NCBI GenBank assembly: GCA_028711905.1
Contig: JAQTRI010000066.1
Location: forward strand, 1-12,133
Length of the DNA: 12,133 nt
Source of the DNA: Candidatus Wallbacteria bacterium
Lineage (GTDB): Bacteria; Muiribacteriota; JAQTZZ01
Reading direction: 5' to 3'
Part shown: one piece after another, positions 5,264 to 12,133 of the stretch
How positions within the stretch are numbered: position 1 is the first letter of the stretch
How the letters are laid out: each line of letters opens with the position of its first letter
Translations under genes and position numbers: made by a program
The notes under the pieces: model-generated
The model's input: the letters and a program-made list of their open reading frames with translations, nothing else
What the model was told of the DNA's origin: nothing
The model's database searches: none

Positions 5264-7137
5264 CCAACTCCGGCCAGATATTGCGAAAGATGGCTGTCCA
5301 GCTCTGATGCGGCTAAAGCAATGGCCTCATAGCGAGTTTTAAGTTTAGCCAGCTCGAACAAATCGTGATTTTCCCGTGTTTCGTGGCAATTCATCAGTGC
5401 GCGCAGCATGGGCCACAGCTCCTTCTGATAAGCGTAACTGATGAAACCCGCACAAGATGAGAGCTCTTCTGACTGTTTGCCCACTGATGCCAGTTTGGCG
5501 GTTATGCGGGAGAGCCTGTCTGCGTCATGAGAGCGAAAGGCTGAAATTGCGCTGCCTGCGAGCTTTTCTCCTTCAGCTCCGAGATGGATCAGTTCTTTGA
5601 CATTGGAACCTATGTTACGGAGCTTTAAGTTCATAGCCTGAATCTGTTCCGCAGCAGCCGGCGAAATGGAGTCAAACAGGGCTTCACGCACGGGAATGGC
5701 TTTATCCCGGCACAGGTCCACAGTGTCGGAGAGTTTCATCTGCAGGGCACTGCCGGATAAAATGCCACCCTCAGTGGCATTGATGACCTGGGCATTTGTG
5801 CGGCTGAACTCATACGAAAACCAGTTGGCGTAATCGCGCATCACCCGGTAGGTGTAAACCGGCTCGCCGTGGATATCCGTTGTTTTGAGCACAGTCTTCC
5901 CGGAAAACATGATGTCTTCGTACTCAAGGGTTGCGATGCTCTTGAAGCGGGTGATGTTTCTGAAGGCGGTTTCCTCCCAGGAGTGTCCTGTGGCATGTCC
6001 GCGGAACTCAGGGAAGGAGAGGTCCTGGCCGACGAAAACAATCGGATCAGCTCCGCAGAATCTCGCAAGATCAAAAGCCAGAGTGGCGACCGATCCTCCC
6101 TGTTGAAGCAAACCCTTGGGTCTGAGATTGTCCTCGATCCATAGAGAAAGCGGAAAATAGAAGTTGAAGAAAAAAACCGGTCCCGCAAAAGTGCTGACTG
6201 TCTCGGGATAAACGATGGGTGATGCCACCAGACAGGTCTCCGGTTCCCGTATGTCTTTGAGATGAACGAAGTTTTCCTTCTGCCCGTCAACAGCCATGAC
6301 AATGTCGGGTTTGATGCCCTTAGAAAGAAGAATACGGTATGCGGTATCCACGGCTATGATCAGATGCCGCCCTTTTACCTCGCGCAGAAGATGCCAGTTT
6401 TTGTCCAGTGATGGACCGGCTGACACAAGAAAAACCGGCTTCCCTGTGAAGCGGCCGGCCAATTCGGCAACACCGCCTCCGGCTGCCATATAAGGCAGAT
6501 TCTGGAAAATGTGTTTCTGCCATGTGGAAAGGTGCTTGTGCACTGTAGTGAAATTACTGACTCCGACAGAAAGTATGCCCTTCAATTTTTCCGAAAGGGT
6601 CTTGTAGTAATCTGTGCAGTGCCTATTGATGTAAGCATTGGCGGATCGAAAATCAATGCCGTAATTTTCATAAAGTCTGAAAAGCCGGGAGATCGGATCA
6701 TGGACCGCATCCGGCGGTTCTCCAACAAAAAATTCAGTGTGAGGATTTTGCAGCAAAGCGCTGAAATCGTGGAGACCGAGTGCGAGCCTGAACACAACCG
6801 GATCAGCTTCGCAGACGAGAATCTTTTTTTCCGGACTGGCGTAACGGACAAGTTCCAGCAGATGATATCCGAGTCCACAACCAAGGATAACCAGAATGTT
6901 GTCTGGGTTGAGGCTCTGAAAACCTCCCTGGGAATCGATATCTGACATGATTTCACGAACCGGGTCATAGCGCGAATGAAGAAAAAGCTCCCGCCCTTCT
7001 GTGACAATCTTCAGGGTTGGGGAGCCGGTTCTGGCAGGGAGAGTCTGGTAGCCGGGGGGAATCTGCAGGGTGTAGAGCCTTGAAGCCAGTCCCGGATTCC
7101 GCTTGGCAAGAGCCTGCAAGTTTCGTTCCAGATTCAT
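5248..7137 (-). CDS. Maf/DUF115 flagellin-modification protein, probable glycosyltransferase
   Basis: The 629 residues match the motility-associated factor (Maf, DUF115/MptE-like) family, whose members are linked to transfer of nonulosonic acids (pseudaminic or legionaminic acid) onto flagellin in the cytoplasm before export. An N-terminal Rossmann-like segment contains VILGCGLGYHLLEL near residues 83-96. The central DUF115 domain starts near 234 with VFLVSAGPSLDKN and continues with IIAVDTAY, PDIVMAVDGQ and, near 368, FVGQDLSFPEFRGHATGHS. The C-terminal 150 residues are helical and poorly conserved. The start codon overlaps the fliS stop as ATGA, so translation is probably coupled. Its place with flagellin and FliS supports flagellin as the target. 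The sugar and the modified residues cannot be read from the sequence, and no sugar-biosynthesis gene is in the window. Confidence 0.88.
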   Translation of the reverse strand: MNLERNLQALAKRNPGLASRLYTLQIPPGYQTLPARTGSPTLKIVTEGRELFLHSRYDPVREIMSDIDSQGGFQSLNPDNILVILGCGLGYHLLELVRYASPEKKILVCEADPVVFRLALGLHDFSALLQNPHTEFFVGEPPDAVHDPISRLFRLYENYGIDFRSANAYINRHCTDYYKTLSEKLKGILSVGVSNFTTVHKHLSTWQKHIFQNLPYMAAGGGVAELAGRFTGKPVFLVSAGPSLDKNWHLLREVKGRHLIIAVDTAYRILLSKGIKPDIVMAVDGQKENFVHLKDIREPETCLVASPIVYPETVSTFAGPVFFFNFYFPLSLWIEDNLRPKGLLQQGGSVATLAFDLARFCGADPIVFVGQDLSFPEFRGHATGHSWEETAFRNITRFKSIATLEYEDIMFSGKTVLKTTDIHGEPVYTYRVMRDYANWFSYEFSRTNAQVINATEGGILSGSALQMKLSDTVDLCRDKAIPVREALFDSISPAAAEQIQAMNLKLRNIGSNVKELIHLGAEGEKLAGSAISAFRSHDADRLSRITAKLASVGKQSEELSSCAGFISYAYQKELWPMLRALMNCHETRENHDLFELAKLKTRYEAIALAASELDSHLSQYLAGVGDSVQ

Positions 7138-7553
7138 CCGGTGAAACTCACACCCGCAAGCGGCGCAGTCGGCGGGGCTGATCTCAATTCTTCTTTATTC
7201 ACCACTGTTTTCCAGGCCTCGTTGAGGTTTTCGATCAGGTGGATTACTTCTTCTAAGCAGCGTGCGTTTTTTTCAACATTGGCTTTTACCAGATGTTTGA
7301 GGATGAAATTATACAGCTTTCTGAGATTTCCGGCAATTTCACCCCCGTTCTGCATATCCAGTATCAGGTCCAGTTCTGTGACAATATTCTGTGTCTTGAT
7401 GATGTTGTTGTGCGCCCCTTCGATATCCCCTTTAGCGATTTTGTCCATGGCTGTGCGTGAAAATCGCAGGGCACCGTCGTACAGCAGCAGAATCAGTTTT
7501 CCGGGTGACGCCGTCTGGATCTTAGTGTCACGGTAGTTGAGAGCTCTCTGCAA
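7134..7553 (-). CDS. fliS: Flagellin export chaperone FliS
   Basis: FliS binds the C-terminal helices of newly made flagellin in the cytoplasm, prevents premature polymerisation and hands the subunit to the export gate. The 139 residues carry the family pattern: Y-R-D-T-K-I-Q-T-A near the N-terminus, SPGKLILLLYDGALRF, then IIKTQNIVTELDLILD, GGEIAGNLRKLYNFIL and AWKTVV at the end of the helical bundle. The start is a TTG at 7553, supported by GGAAGGAG 6 bases before it and by the usual FliS N-terminus. A rare start codon may keep chaperone levels low compared with flagellin. The stop overlaps the maf start by 4 bp. Confidence 0.95.
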   Translation of the reverse strand: MQRALNYRDTKIQTASPGKLILLLYDGALRFSRTAMDKIAKGDIEGAHNNIIKTQNIVTELDLILDMQNGGEIAGNLRKLYNFILKHLVKANVEKNARCLEEVIHLIENLNEAWKTVVNKEELRSAPPTAPLAGVSFTG

Positions 7554-7559
7554 GGTTTG

Positions 7560-7567
7560 CTCCTTCC
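7560..7567 (-). promoter_or_regulatory. Ribosome-binding site of fliS
   Basis: GGAAGGAG stands 6 bases before the TTG start codon at 7553 and is the main reason for accepting this rare start. Confidence 0.75.
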
Positions 7568-7607
7568 GATAGCTCCCGGATCAAGTCGGTATCAGATTCA
7601 GATGTAA

Positions 7608-8213
7608 CTATAGTTCATCGGAATCATGGCTGTGGACGATTTTGTTGAACATGATCTGCCAGCCAATGAAAGCAGGAACCAGTTCAAATTCCAGCAGGTC
7701 GGCTGTCAGGAACATGTCCTTTGCCTCATACGCCTCTGTGATCTGGTTGAGAATGCCGCTGTACCTGATGAAGTAATCCGTGATCTTTTCCCCGTTCACC
7801 TCCAGCTTACCATAGTCTATGCCGAGAACCGGCTCAATTTTTACAATGACTTCATTGATCCATTCAATTCCTGAAATGCATGAAGTCAGGAGCCTGGCCC
7901 CTTCCTCATGCCTGTCGCTGCGGAAACATTCGGTGATCGTTCCAAAAGCCGAGATCAATCGCTCGATGTAATCCACCGCATCCCGGATTGTGCTCAGGCA
8001 GAGCATAACCGGTGTAATGGCCGTGATTTCCACTGTTGATTCCTGGTTTAACTGCCAGTCGATGTCTTCAAGCTGAAAGTAATCAGTGCCTGAGACGCTG
8101 ATTTTATCAAGGACCAGTCCCTTTTTCATCAGATGATCACTGATGAGCAAAGGTACTGCTTCGTGATCTGCTGCTTGGAGTTTCAGTTCGCTGCCATTGA
8201 GGAGTATTTTCAT
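7608..8213 (-). CDS. Unknown protein in flagellin locus, possible beta-grasp domain plus helical domain
   Basis: I do not recognise a family for this 201-residue protein, which lies between flagellin and fliS on the same strand. I chose the ATG at 8213 (MKILLNGSELKL) over an upstream in-frame ATG at 8261. GGAG precedes it at reasonable distance, and the extra 16 residues look unstructured. No signal peptide or membrane segment is seen, so it should be cytoplasmic. Residues 1-66 look like a small beta-grasp fold: an MKILLNG opening, a helix, then ISVSGTDY and a closing STVEITAI strand, in the same order as in ThiS-like domains. Residues from about 68 on are helical and amphipathic (SISGIEWINEVIVKIEPVL-like heptads, then LADLLEFELVPAFIGWQIMF). 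The position and the helical part make a flagellin or FliS partner possible, but this is inference. Confidence 0.7.
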   Translation of the reverse strand: MKILLNGSELKLQAADHEAVPLLISDHLMKKGLVLDKISVSGTDYFQLEDIDWQLNQESTVEITAITPVMLCLSTIRDAVDYIERLISAFGTITECFRSDRHEEGARLLTSCISGIEWINEVIVKIEPVLGIDYGKLEVNGEKITDYFIRYSGILNQITEAYEAKDMFLTADLLEFELVPAFIGWQIMFNKIVHSHDSDEL

Positions 8214-8264
8214 TGGTGCTCCGGTGGTGGTCATACAGGTTAGCGAAGATCTCTTAATCACTGA

Positions 8265-8291
8265 CCCGGACAGGTCGGAAACCTGCCCGGG
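8265..8291 (-). terminator. Strong hairpin after flagellin gene, no U-tract
   Basis: On the minus strand CCCGGGCAGGT and ACCTGTCCGGG form an 11-bp stem around a 5-base loop. The single imperfect pair is a G-U wobble in the flagellin-sense RNA, whereas the opposite strand would have an A-C mismatch. Two more pairs may extend the stem. It starts 22 bases after the flagellin stop. No T-run follows, so it may protect the 3' end of flagellin mRNA or attenuate read-through rather than end transcription fully. Confidence 0.6.
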
Positions 8292-8313
8292 CCGGATAGT
8301 TCTTCAATGTCTG

Positions 8314-10239
8314 TTACTGCAGGAGTTGCAGAATTCCTTGAGGTTTGGCATTGGCTTGGGCCAGCATGGCTGTGCCGGACTGGATCAGGATCTGATGCCT
8401 GGTAAAGTTGCTCATTTCCTCAGCCATGTCAATGTCTCTGATACGGGACTCGGATGCGCTGAGGTTTTCATCGGCGATTTCCAAGTATTCGATCGTTTTG
8501 CCGAGAGCGTTCTGATACGCGCCGAGCGAGGCTCTCCAGTGTGAAACTTTGTTGAGAGCTTCATCAACAATGCCGATGCAGTGCTCGGCAGATTCCTGGG
8601 TCTCAATGGAACAATAGATTTTGTAGTCCTGGCTCATGGCACCATCGCGCAATCTGGTTTCGCCGTCGTAAAGATTACCGTTGGCCTTCATCGGGACCGT
8701 CAGGCCAAGTGCGGCTGAGGAAAGATTGCCGAACTCCACAGTCAGGGTATGGCCTTCGCTGGGACCTGTGTGGAAAATTTGCCGGGTATCGCGGACAGAG
8801 AGCCTTGTGGTGGTCAGGCTGATGGTATTGTTTCCGGCTAACCCAAGGTCGAATTCGTTGTTCGGCACAGCTGGAGCGTGATCAGTCTGGCCTGTCGTGT
8901 TGGGATCGCCTGGGATGGAATTGCCGTTGATGTCCGTATTGAAAGGATCGGGCCAGTAACCGGTCCAGTCGCCCTCGTCATAGTCATTGGCTGTCACCTG
9001 CATCACACCGTAATCGATGTCTTCATCGACATAAAGGGTGAATCCTTTTAAAAGATTGCTGGAGGTCAAATCCACATCGTCACGGAAACCATCGGCATCA
9101 ACATCGTCCTGCCATGTCGGAGAGCGGAAGTCCCCTGTCAGGTCATTGATGGGTCTGGAAAAGTCCTTTTCACTGAATATGCGGCAATTAGAGGTGAAAA
9201 CACCTAAGGAGCGACCGTAACCACCAGGCTCAGTGGGATTGCCCGGATTAGTGCGGAACATGGACTGCGGTGTAATGTGAGTGATGGAGATAATGGTATC
9301 CGAGCCTGATGTGAACACCCGGTTGCCGGTGGAGTTGCCGAACGAATCCACTGCGTCCAAGTGCGAGGTCAGGGTTCCCAGAACACCCCCGTGCAGTCCG
9401 AGCTTGAGCGCCACTCCATCCGGGTCATCGCCGAAGGAAATGTTGAACCTGCTGCCGCTGTGTGTTGCGGTCATGGTGATGTCATTGCCTTCGCCATCCA
9501 TGCCTGCTTTGATGCCGATGTTGGCTTTGTTGATCTTGTACACGACATCCTGCAGGGTATCGCTTTCATGCAGTTCTATTACCCGTATCTGGCCGTCAAT
9601 GCTGATGTGCAGCTCTTCGTAATCGTGCACTCCGACATCTCTCAGATTTACGACATTGTCGTTGTCCGCCCCGTCCACCAGATTTGCCTCGCCATGGACA
9701 TTACAGGCCGAACCGGCGTCAAGAATCGTGACGCTGTAGTCTGCGTCAGTCACCCGTCCGTCAATGGTGGCGGTCAACACACGAGTGTCTCCAGTATTGG
9801 CTCTGCCTACGGTTTCACCATTGATGATCTTCTTGGTGTTGAATTCGGTATATTCAGAGATGCGGTCCACTTCATTGATCAGGGCCTGGAATTCCTTCTG
9901 CAACTGCTGGCGATCAAAAGTTGAATAGGAATCATTGGCCGCCTGAACAGACAGGACGCGCATTCTCTGCAGAATGTTGTGAACAGAAGTCATGACCGCT
10001 TCCGCAGTCTGGATCATGGAAACACCGTCCTGGGCGTTTCTTTTGGCTTGGCGGATGCCTGAAATCTGGCCGCGCATCTTTTCCGACACAGCCAGCCCTG
10101 CTGCGTCATCAGCCGCCTTGTTGATGCGCAGCCCGGAAGACAGACCCTCCAGGGACTTGTTCATCAAGCGGTCCGTATTCTGCAAATTCCGGAGCGCGTT
10201 GATGGCCGGGATGTTTTGATTGATCGTACCGATTCCCAT
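8314..10239 (-). CDS. fliC: Flagellin with large variable central region
   Basis: This is the filament subunit, 641 residues, exported by the flagellar type III apparatus. Residues 1-140 are the conserved N-terminal D0/D1 helices (INQNIPAINALRNL, GLRINKAADDAAGLAVSEKMRG, QDGVSMIQTAEAVM). Residues 544-641 are the C-terminal D1/D0 helices, ending in QANAKPQGILQLLQ, the region that FliS normally binds. The roughly 400 residues between form the exposed part and make the protein longer than typical flagellins (about 270-500). This part is rich in Asp, Gly, Asn and Thr and holds two segments resembling calcium-binding repeats: DDVDADGFRDDVD at 378-390 and NTDINGNSIPGDPN at 434-447. The D1 helix keeps the QRMRVL sequence equivalent to the TLR5-recognised site of enteric flagellins. 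The ATG is preceded by AGGAGGT (10250-10244) at ideal distance. A sigma-28-like promoter lies 70-97 bases upstream. Confidence 0.96.
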   Translation of the reverse strand: MGIGTINQNIPAINALRNLQNTDRLMNKSLEGLSSGLRINKAADDAAGLAVSEKMRGQISGIRQAKRNAQDGVSMIQTAEAVMTSVHNILQRMRVLSVQAANDSYSTFDRQQLQKEFQALINEVDRISEYTEFNTKKIINGETVGRANTGDTRVLTATIDGRVTDADYSVTILDAGSACNVHGEANLVDGADNDNVVNLRDVGVHDYEELHISIDGQIRVIELHESDTLQDVVYKINKANIGIKAGMDGEGNDITMTATHSGSRFNISFGDDPDGVALKLGLHGGVLGTLTSHLDAVDSFGNSTGNRVFTSGSDTIISITHITPQSMFRTNPGNPTEPGGYGRSLGVFTSNCRIFSEKDFSRPINDLTGDFRSPTWQDDVDADGFRDDVDLTSSNLLKGFTLYVDEDIDYGVMQVTANDYDEGDWTGYWPDPFNTDINGNSIPGDPNTTGQTDHAPAVPNNEFDLGLAGNNTISLTTTRLSVRDTRQIFHTGPSEGHTLTVEFGNLSSAALGLTVPMKANGNLYDGETRLRDGAMSQDYKIYCSIETQESAEHCIGIVDEALNKVSHWRASLGAYQNALGKTIEYLEIADENLSASESRIRDIDMAEEMSNFTRHQILIQSGTAMLAQANAKPQGILQLLQ

Positions 10240-10268
10240 AAGAACCTCCTGTGCTTATTGCATCGGGC

Positions 10269-10290
10269 AAAAGCTTCGTGAAGCTGTTTT
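10269..10290 (-). promoter_or_regulatory. Small stem-loop in flagellin 5' untranslated region
   Basis: AGCTT and AAGCT pair around a 4-base CACG loop, flanked by an A4 and a T4 run that can extend the stem with one bulged base. It sits between the predicted transcription start and the ribosome-binding site. It may affect mRNA stability or translation; no binding partner can be named. Confidence 0.4.
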
Positions 10291-10309
10291 ATTACAGTTC
10301 ATGTGACCT

Positions 10310-10336
10310 TTATCGAACGCAAGCGAGAAAACATAA
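10310..10336 (-). promoter_or_regulatory. Sigma-28 (FliA) type promoter of flagellin gene
   Basis: On the minus strand TTATGTTT (10336-10329), an 11-base spacer and TTCGATAA (10317-10310) match the enterobacterial FliA consensus TAAAGTTT-N11-GCCGATAA at 12 of 16 positions, with exact spacing and the CGATAA core intact. The predicted transcript would have a leader of roughly 60-65 bases. Sigma-28 control is the usual rule for flagellin genes. Confidence 0.6.
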
Positions 10337-10346
10337 GAGGGAAATT

Positions 10347-10362
10347 CAGAAAATATTTTCTG
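10347..10362. promoter_or_regulatory. Perfect 16-bp palindrome upstream of flagellin promoter
   Basis: CAGAAAATATTTTCTG is a perfect inverted repeat ending 10 bp upstream of the flagellin -35 element. A further copy of the half-site CAGAAAAT lies at 10378-10385, 31 bp from the first, about three helical turns. This arrangement fits an operator for a dimeric regulator; the regulator is unknown. Confidence 0.45.
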
Positions 10363-10399
10363 TTCTGTGGCTAATCGCAGAAAATGCCTCATCAAACAG

Positions 10400-10423
10400 G
10401 GTAAATCATTTTTCACATTTACC
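10400..10423. promoter_or_regulatory. Inverted repeat GGTAAAT-N10-ATTTACC in the divergent region
   Basis: Two perfect 7-bp arms separated by 10 bp lie midway between the two divergent promoters and are followed by CCGGGTAACCGGG, another symmetric sequence. It could be a regulator site. In the plus direction it is not followed by a T-run, so it does not look like a terminator. Confidence 0.35.
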
Positions 10424-10470
10424 GGGTAACCGGGAGGACCAATCGTACAGCGAACGGGCGCAACCAGGAC

Positions 10471-10496
10471 TGAACGAATATCTATCTATTCAGTCA
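10471..10496. promoter_or_regulatory. Imperfect dyad upstream of mutS promoter
   Basis: TGAACGAATA and TATTCAGTCA match as inverted arms at 8 of 10 positions around a 6-bp centre, ending 23 bp before the mutS -35 element. A regulatory role is possible but unproven. Confidence 0.25.
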
Positions 10497-10519
10497 GCGG
10501 CAAAGTGCAAAGTGTTGAT

Positions 10520-10548
10520 TTGACCGATCCGACATCCTGAAATACAAT
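10520..10548 (+). promoter_or_regulatory. Sigma-70 type promoter of mutS
   Basis: TTGACC (10520-10525) and TACAAT (10543-10548) are separated by exactly 17 bp, each differing from consensus at one position. The start codon follows the -10 by only 8 bp, so transcription should begin at or within a few bases of the ATG. Confidence 0.7.
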
Positions 10549-10556
10549 CATACACC

Positions 10557-12133
10557 ATGGAAAATACCCGCGACATCGCTTCAACCCCAATGATGGACCA
10601 GTATCGCAGGATCAAGGGCCAATACCCGCATTCAATTCTCTTTTTCCGCTTGGGTGACTTCTATGAAACATTTTTCGAGGACGCGGTTACTGTTTCCCGC
10701 GAACTGGATCTTGTTCTTACCTCGCGCAGCAAAGCCGGCAATGTGCCGCTTGCAGGCATACCTTATCATGCGGTGGACTCCTATCTGGCACGCTTGATCC
10801 GGAAAGGCTTCACAGTCTCCATCTGCGAGCAGATGGAAGACCCGAAAAAAGCTAAGGGAATAGTCAAACGCGAAGTGATTCGTACAGTTACTCCGGGTAC
10901 TGTCATGGCTGAAAATCTTCTGGAAGAAAAGAGCAACAATTTCATCGCCAGTGTCCACGAGGACGAAGGTATGCTGGCCATAGCCTTCTGCGATATTTCC
11001 ACAGCCGATTTTTCAGCCACACAGTTTCTTTACAACATGGAAAAGCTGGAAGCTGAACTGACCAGAATCAGGCCGGTGGAAATCCTGATGTCTGATTCCC
11101 TGAGCAGACAGAAAAAAATTCTTTCAGTTATAAGGCACCTGAACACTTCGGTCGCCCGTAAGCCCGATGGCACGGTGCTCACACCATCCCAGGCAGGGGA
11201 GCTGTTTGAGAGGCATTTTCCCAAAGCCCATGAATACCGGGGCAAACCTGCTGTCCGCAAAGCGGCCGGTTTTCTTCTGGATTATCTGCGGGTCACGCAG
11301 ATGTCTGAGCTTTCTTTCCTCGACAGAATCCGCTTTTACGAAGAAAGCGAGCACATGGTCATTGACGCCGCAACATTCAGAAATCTGGAGCTGATGGAGA
11401 GTTTTTCCGGTGATAGAACCGCTACCTTGCGGCATGTACTGGACCGCACGGCTACGGCTACTGGCGGACGGCTTCTGAAAAAATGGATCAGTTTTCCCCT
11501 GCTTAACAGGGATGAGATATTGCGCAGACAGGACATCATCGCTGAATTCTGCACAAAGCCTTCTTTGATTGGCGAATTGCAGGACCTGCTGCGAGGGACC
11601 GCGGATCTGGAACGCATTTTATCGCGGCTGAATGTAGGCCTGACTGACGGAAGAGACCTGGTCCTTTTAAAAAATACTCTAAAAAATCTGCCGGTGATCG
11701 GGAAAATGATCATCACGGAAAAGGCTTCCGATCTATGTTCCGGTCTTGAGCCTCTGCCGGAACTGGCGGACTTACTTGACCGGGCATTACACGAATCCGC
11801 CGGTCGGCCTGAGCGGGGGCATCTGATCAGAGACGGGTATTCCCCTGAAATGGATGATTTCAAGTGCATTGTGGCTGATTCCAAGCGCTGGCTGGCGACA
11901 CTGGAACACACTGAAAGGGAGCGGACAGGCATCAAAGCCTTGAAAGTGCGTTTTAACAAGGTTTTCGGTTATTACATCGAGGTGACGAAAACCAACCTGG
12001 ACCGTGTCCCCCAGGAATACATCCGCAAACAGACCATAGCTGGTGGCGAGCGATATTTCACTGAGGTGCTGAAGGAAAAAGAGGCTGTAATACTCGGCTC
12101 TGAGGAGCGCATCAGGGAACTGGAAGAAAAGAT
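10557..12133 (+). CDS. mutS: DNA mismatch repair protein MutS, 5' part
   Basis: The gene runs off the right edge; 525 codons are visible, out of about 860 in the family. MutS binds mismatches in newly replicated DNA and recruits MutL. The mismatch-binding domain has the TPMMDQY opening and the GDFYETF motif, with the wedge Phe and its Glu at residues 35 and 37. VPLAGIPYHAVDSYLARLI, GFTVSICEQMEDP and RTVTPGTV follow as in all MutS1 proteins. The core domain has FRNLELMESF and TATGGRLLKKWISFPLL. The clamp region begins near 463 with VRFNKVFGYYIEVTKTNL and QTIAGGERYFTEVL. The ATPase domain lies outside the window. The ATG at 10557 gives the usual N-terminal length; no Shine-Dalgarno sequence precedes it and the promoter position predicts a nearly leaderless mRNA. 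An in-frame ATG at 10590 is a less likely alternative. Confidence 0.95.
   Translation, partial: MENTRDIASTPMMDQYRRIKGQYPHSILFFRLGDFYETFFEDAVTVSRELDLVLTSRSKAGNVPLAGIPYHAVDSYLARLIRKGFTVSICEQMEDPKKAKGIVKREVIRTVTPGTVMAENLLEEKSNNFIASVHEDEGMLAIAFCDISTADFSATQFLYNMEKLEAELTRIRPVEILMSDSLSRQKKILSVIRHLNTSVARKPDGTVLTPSQAGELFERHFPKAHEYRGKPAVRKAAGFLLDYLRVTQMSELSFLDRIRFYEESEHMVIDAATFRNLELMESFSGDRTATLRHVLDRTATATGGRLLKKWISFPLLNRDEILRRQDIIAEFCTKPSLIGELQDLLRGTADLERILSRLNVGLTDGRDLVLLKNTLKNLPVIGKMIITEKASDLCSGLEPLPELADLLDRALHESAGRPERGHLIRDGYSPEMDDFKCIVADSKRWLATLEHTERERTGIKALKVRFNKVFGYYIEVTKTNLDRVPQEYIRKQTIAGGERYFTEVLKEKEAVILGSEERIRELEEK

Noticed and set aside
8214..8261. A 16-residue longer start for the unknown flagellar-locus protein
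   Set aside because: The extension looks unstructured and the ATG at 8213 begins a natural first beta strand with GGAG before it. An ATG at 8234 is also possible but less convincing.
9361..9924. A 187-codon open frame antisense to flagellin
   Set aside because: It has no recognisable motif, and flagellin on the opposite strand is certain.
10244..10256. A CsrA-binding site overlapping the flagellin ribosome-binding site
   Set aside because: ACAGGAGG only partly resembles the CsrA consensus, the GGA is explained by the Shine-Dalgarno sequence, and it is not in a hairpin loop.
10251..10523. A 90-codon open frame between flagellin and mutS
   Set aside because: It has no domain and no ribosome-binding site, and it runs through the divergent promoter region including the sigma-28-like promoter and the palindromes.
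11336..11959. A 207-codon open frame antisense to mutS
   Set aside because: Its Ser/Arg-rich composition is typical of a shadow frame; MutS motifs on the plus strand are unambiguous.

Overview
The window reads as a chromosomal segment of a flagellated, probably anaerobic and amino-acid-fermenting bacterium with an envelope that exports polysaccharide and Sec-dependent proteins. The evidence is an intact flagellin/FliS/Maf locus, an adenosylcobalamin-dependent ornithine 4,5-aminomutase (OraS/OraE), a chain-length-determinant-like membrane protein and mutS. Base composition looks close to 50% G+C. Nothing here fixes the phylum; the ora genes are familiar from Clostridia but also occur in other anaerobes and uncultured lineages.

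Layout. (1) Positions 1-1903, plus strand: the 3' part of a Wzz-type polysaccharide co-polymerase, followed by a secreted protein ending in an intramolecular-chaperone (peptidase S74) domain. (2) 1890-1969: an inverted pair of degenerate 7-bp tandem repeats between convergent genes. (3) 5129 down to 1972, minus strand: oraS and oraE overlap by 8 bp, followed by a secreted protein of unknown function. A 90-bp TA-flanked inverted-repeat element (MITE-like) has landed in the signal-peptide codons of that last gene and now supplies its apparent start codon. (4) 5173-5263: a second array of 13 heptads between oraS and the flagellar genes, also made of two opposed halves. (5) 10239 down to 5248, minus strand: flagellin, an unrecognised 201-aa protein, FliS and a Maf/DUF115 flagellin-modification protein. 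(6) 10240-10556: a divergent regulatory region with a sigma-28-like promoter for flagellin, a perfect 16-bp palindrome, two more dyads and a near-consensus sigma-70 promoter for mutS. (7) 10557 to the right edge, plus strand: the first 525 codons of mutS.

How the parts fit together. The flagellar genes form a filament module: the subunit, its export chaperone (FliS), its probable glycosyltransferase (Maf) and one unknown partner. OraS and OraE form one enzyme that converts D-ornithine to 2,4-diaminopentanoate; the other enzymes of ornithine fermentation (racemase, dehydrogenase, thiolase) are not in the window. The most unusual signals are the element that rewrote a signal peptide, the inverted heptad arrays that run into gene ends, the G8 tract that forms the oraS ribosome-binding site, the mutS promoter that predicts a nearly leaderless mRNA, and the unknown flagellar-locus protein. 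No RNA gene, CRISPR array or integrase/transposase gene was found.
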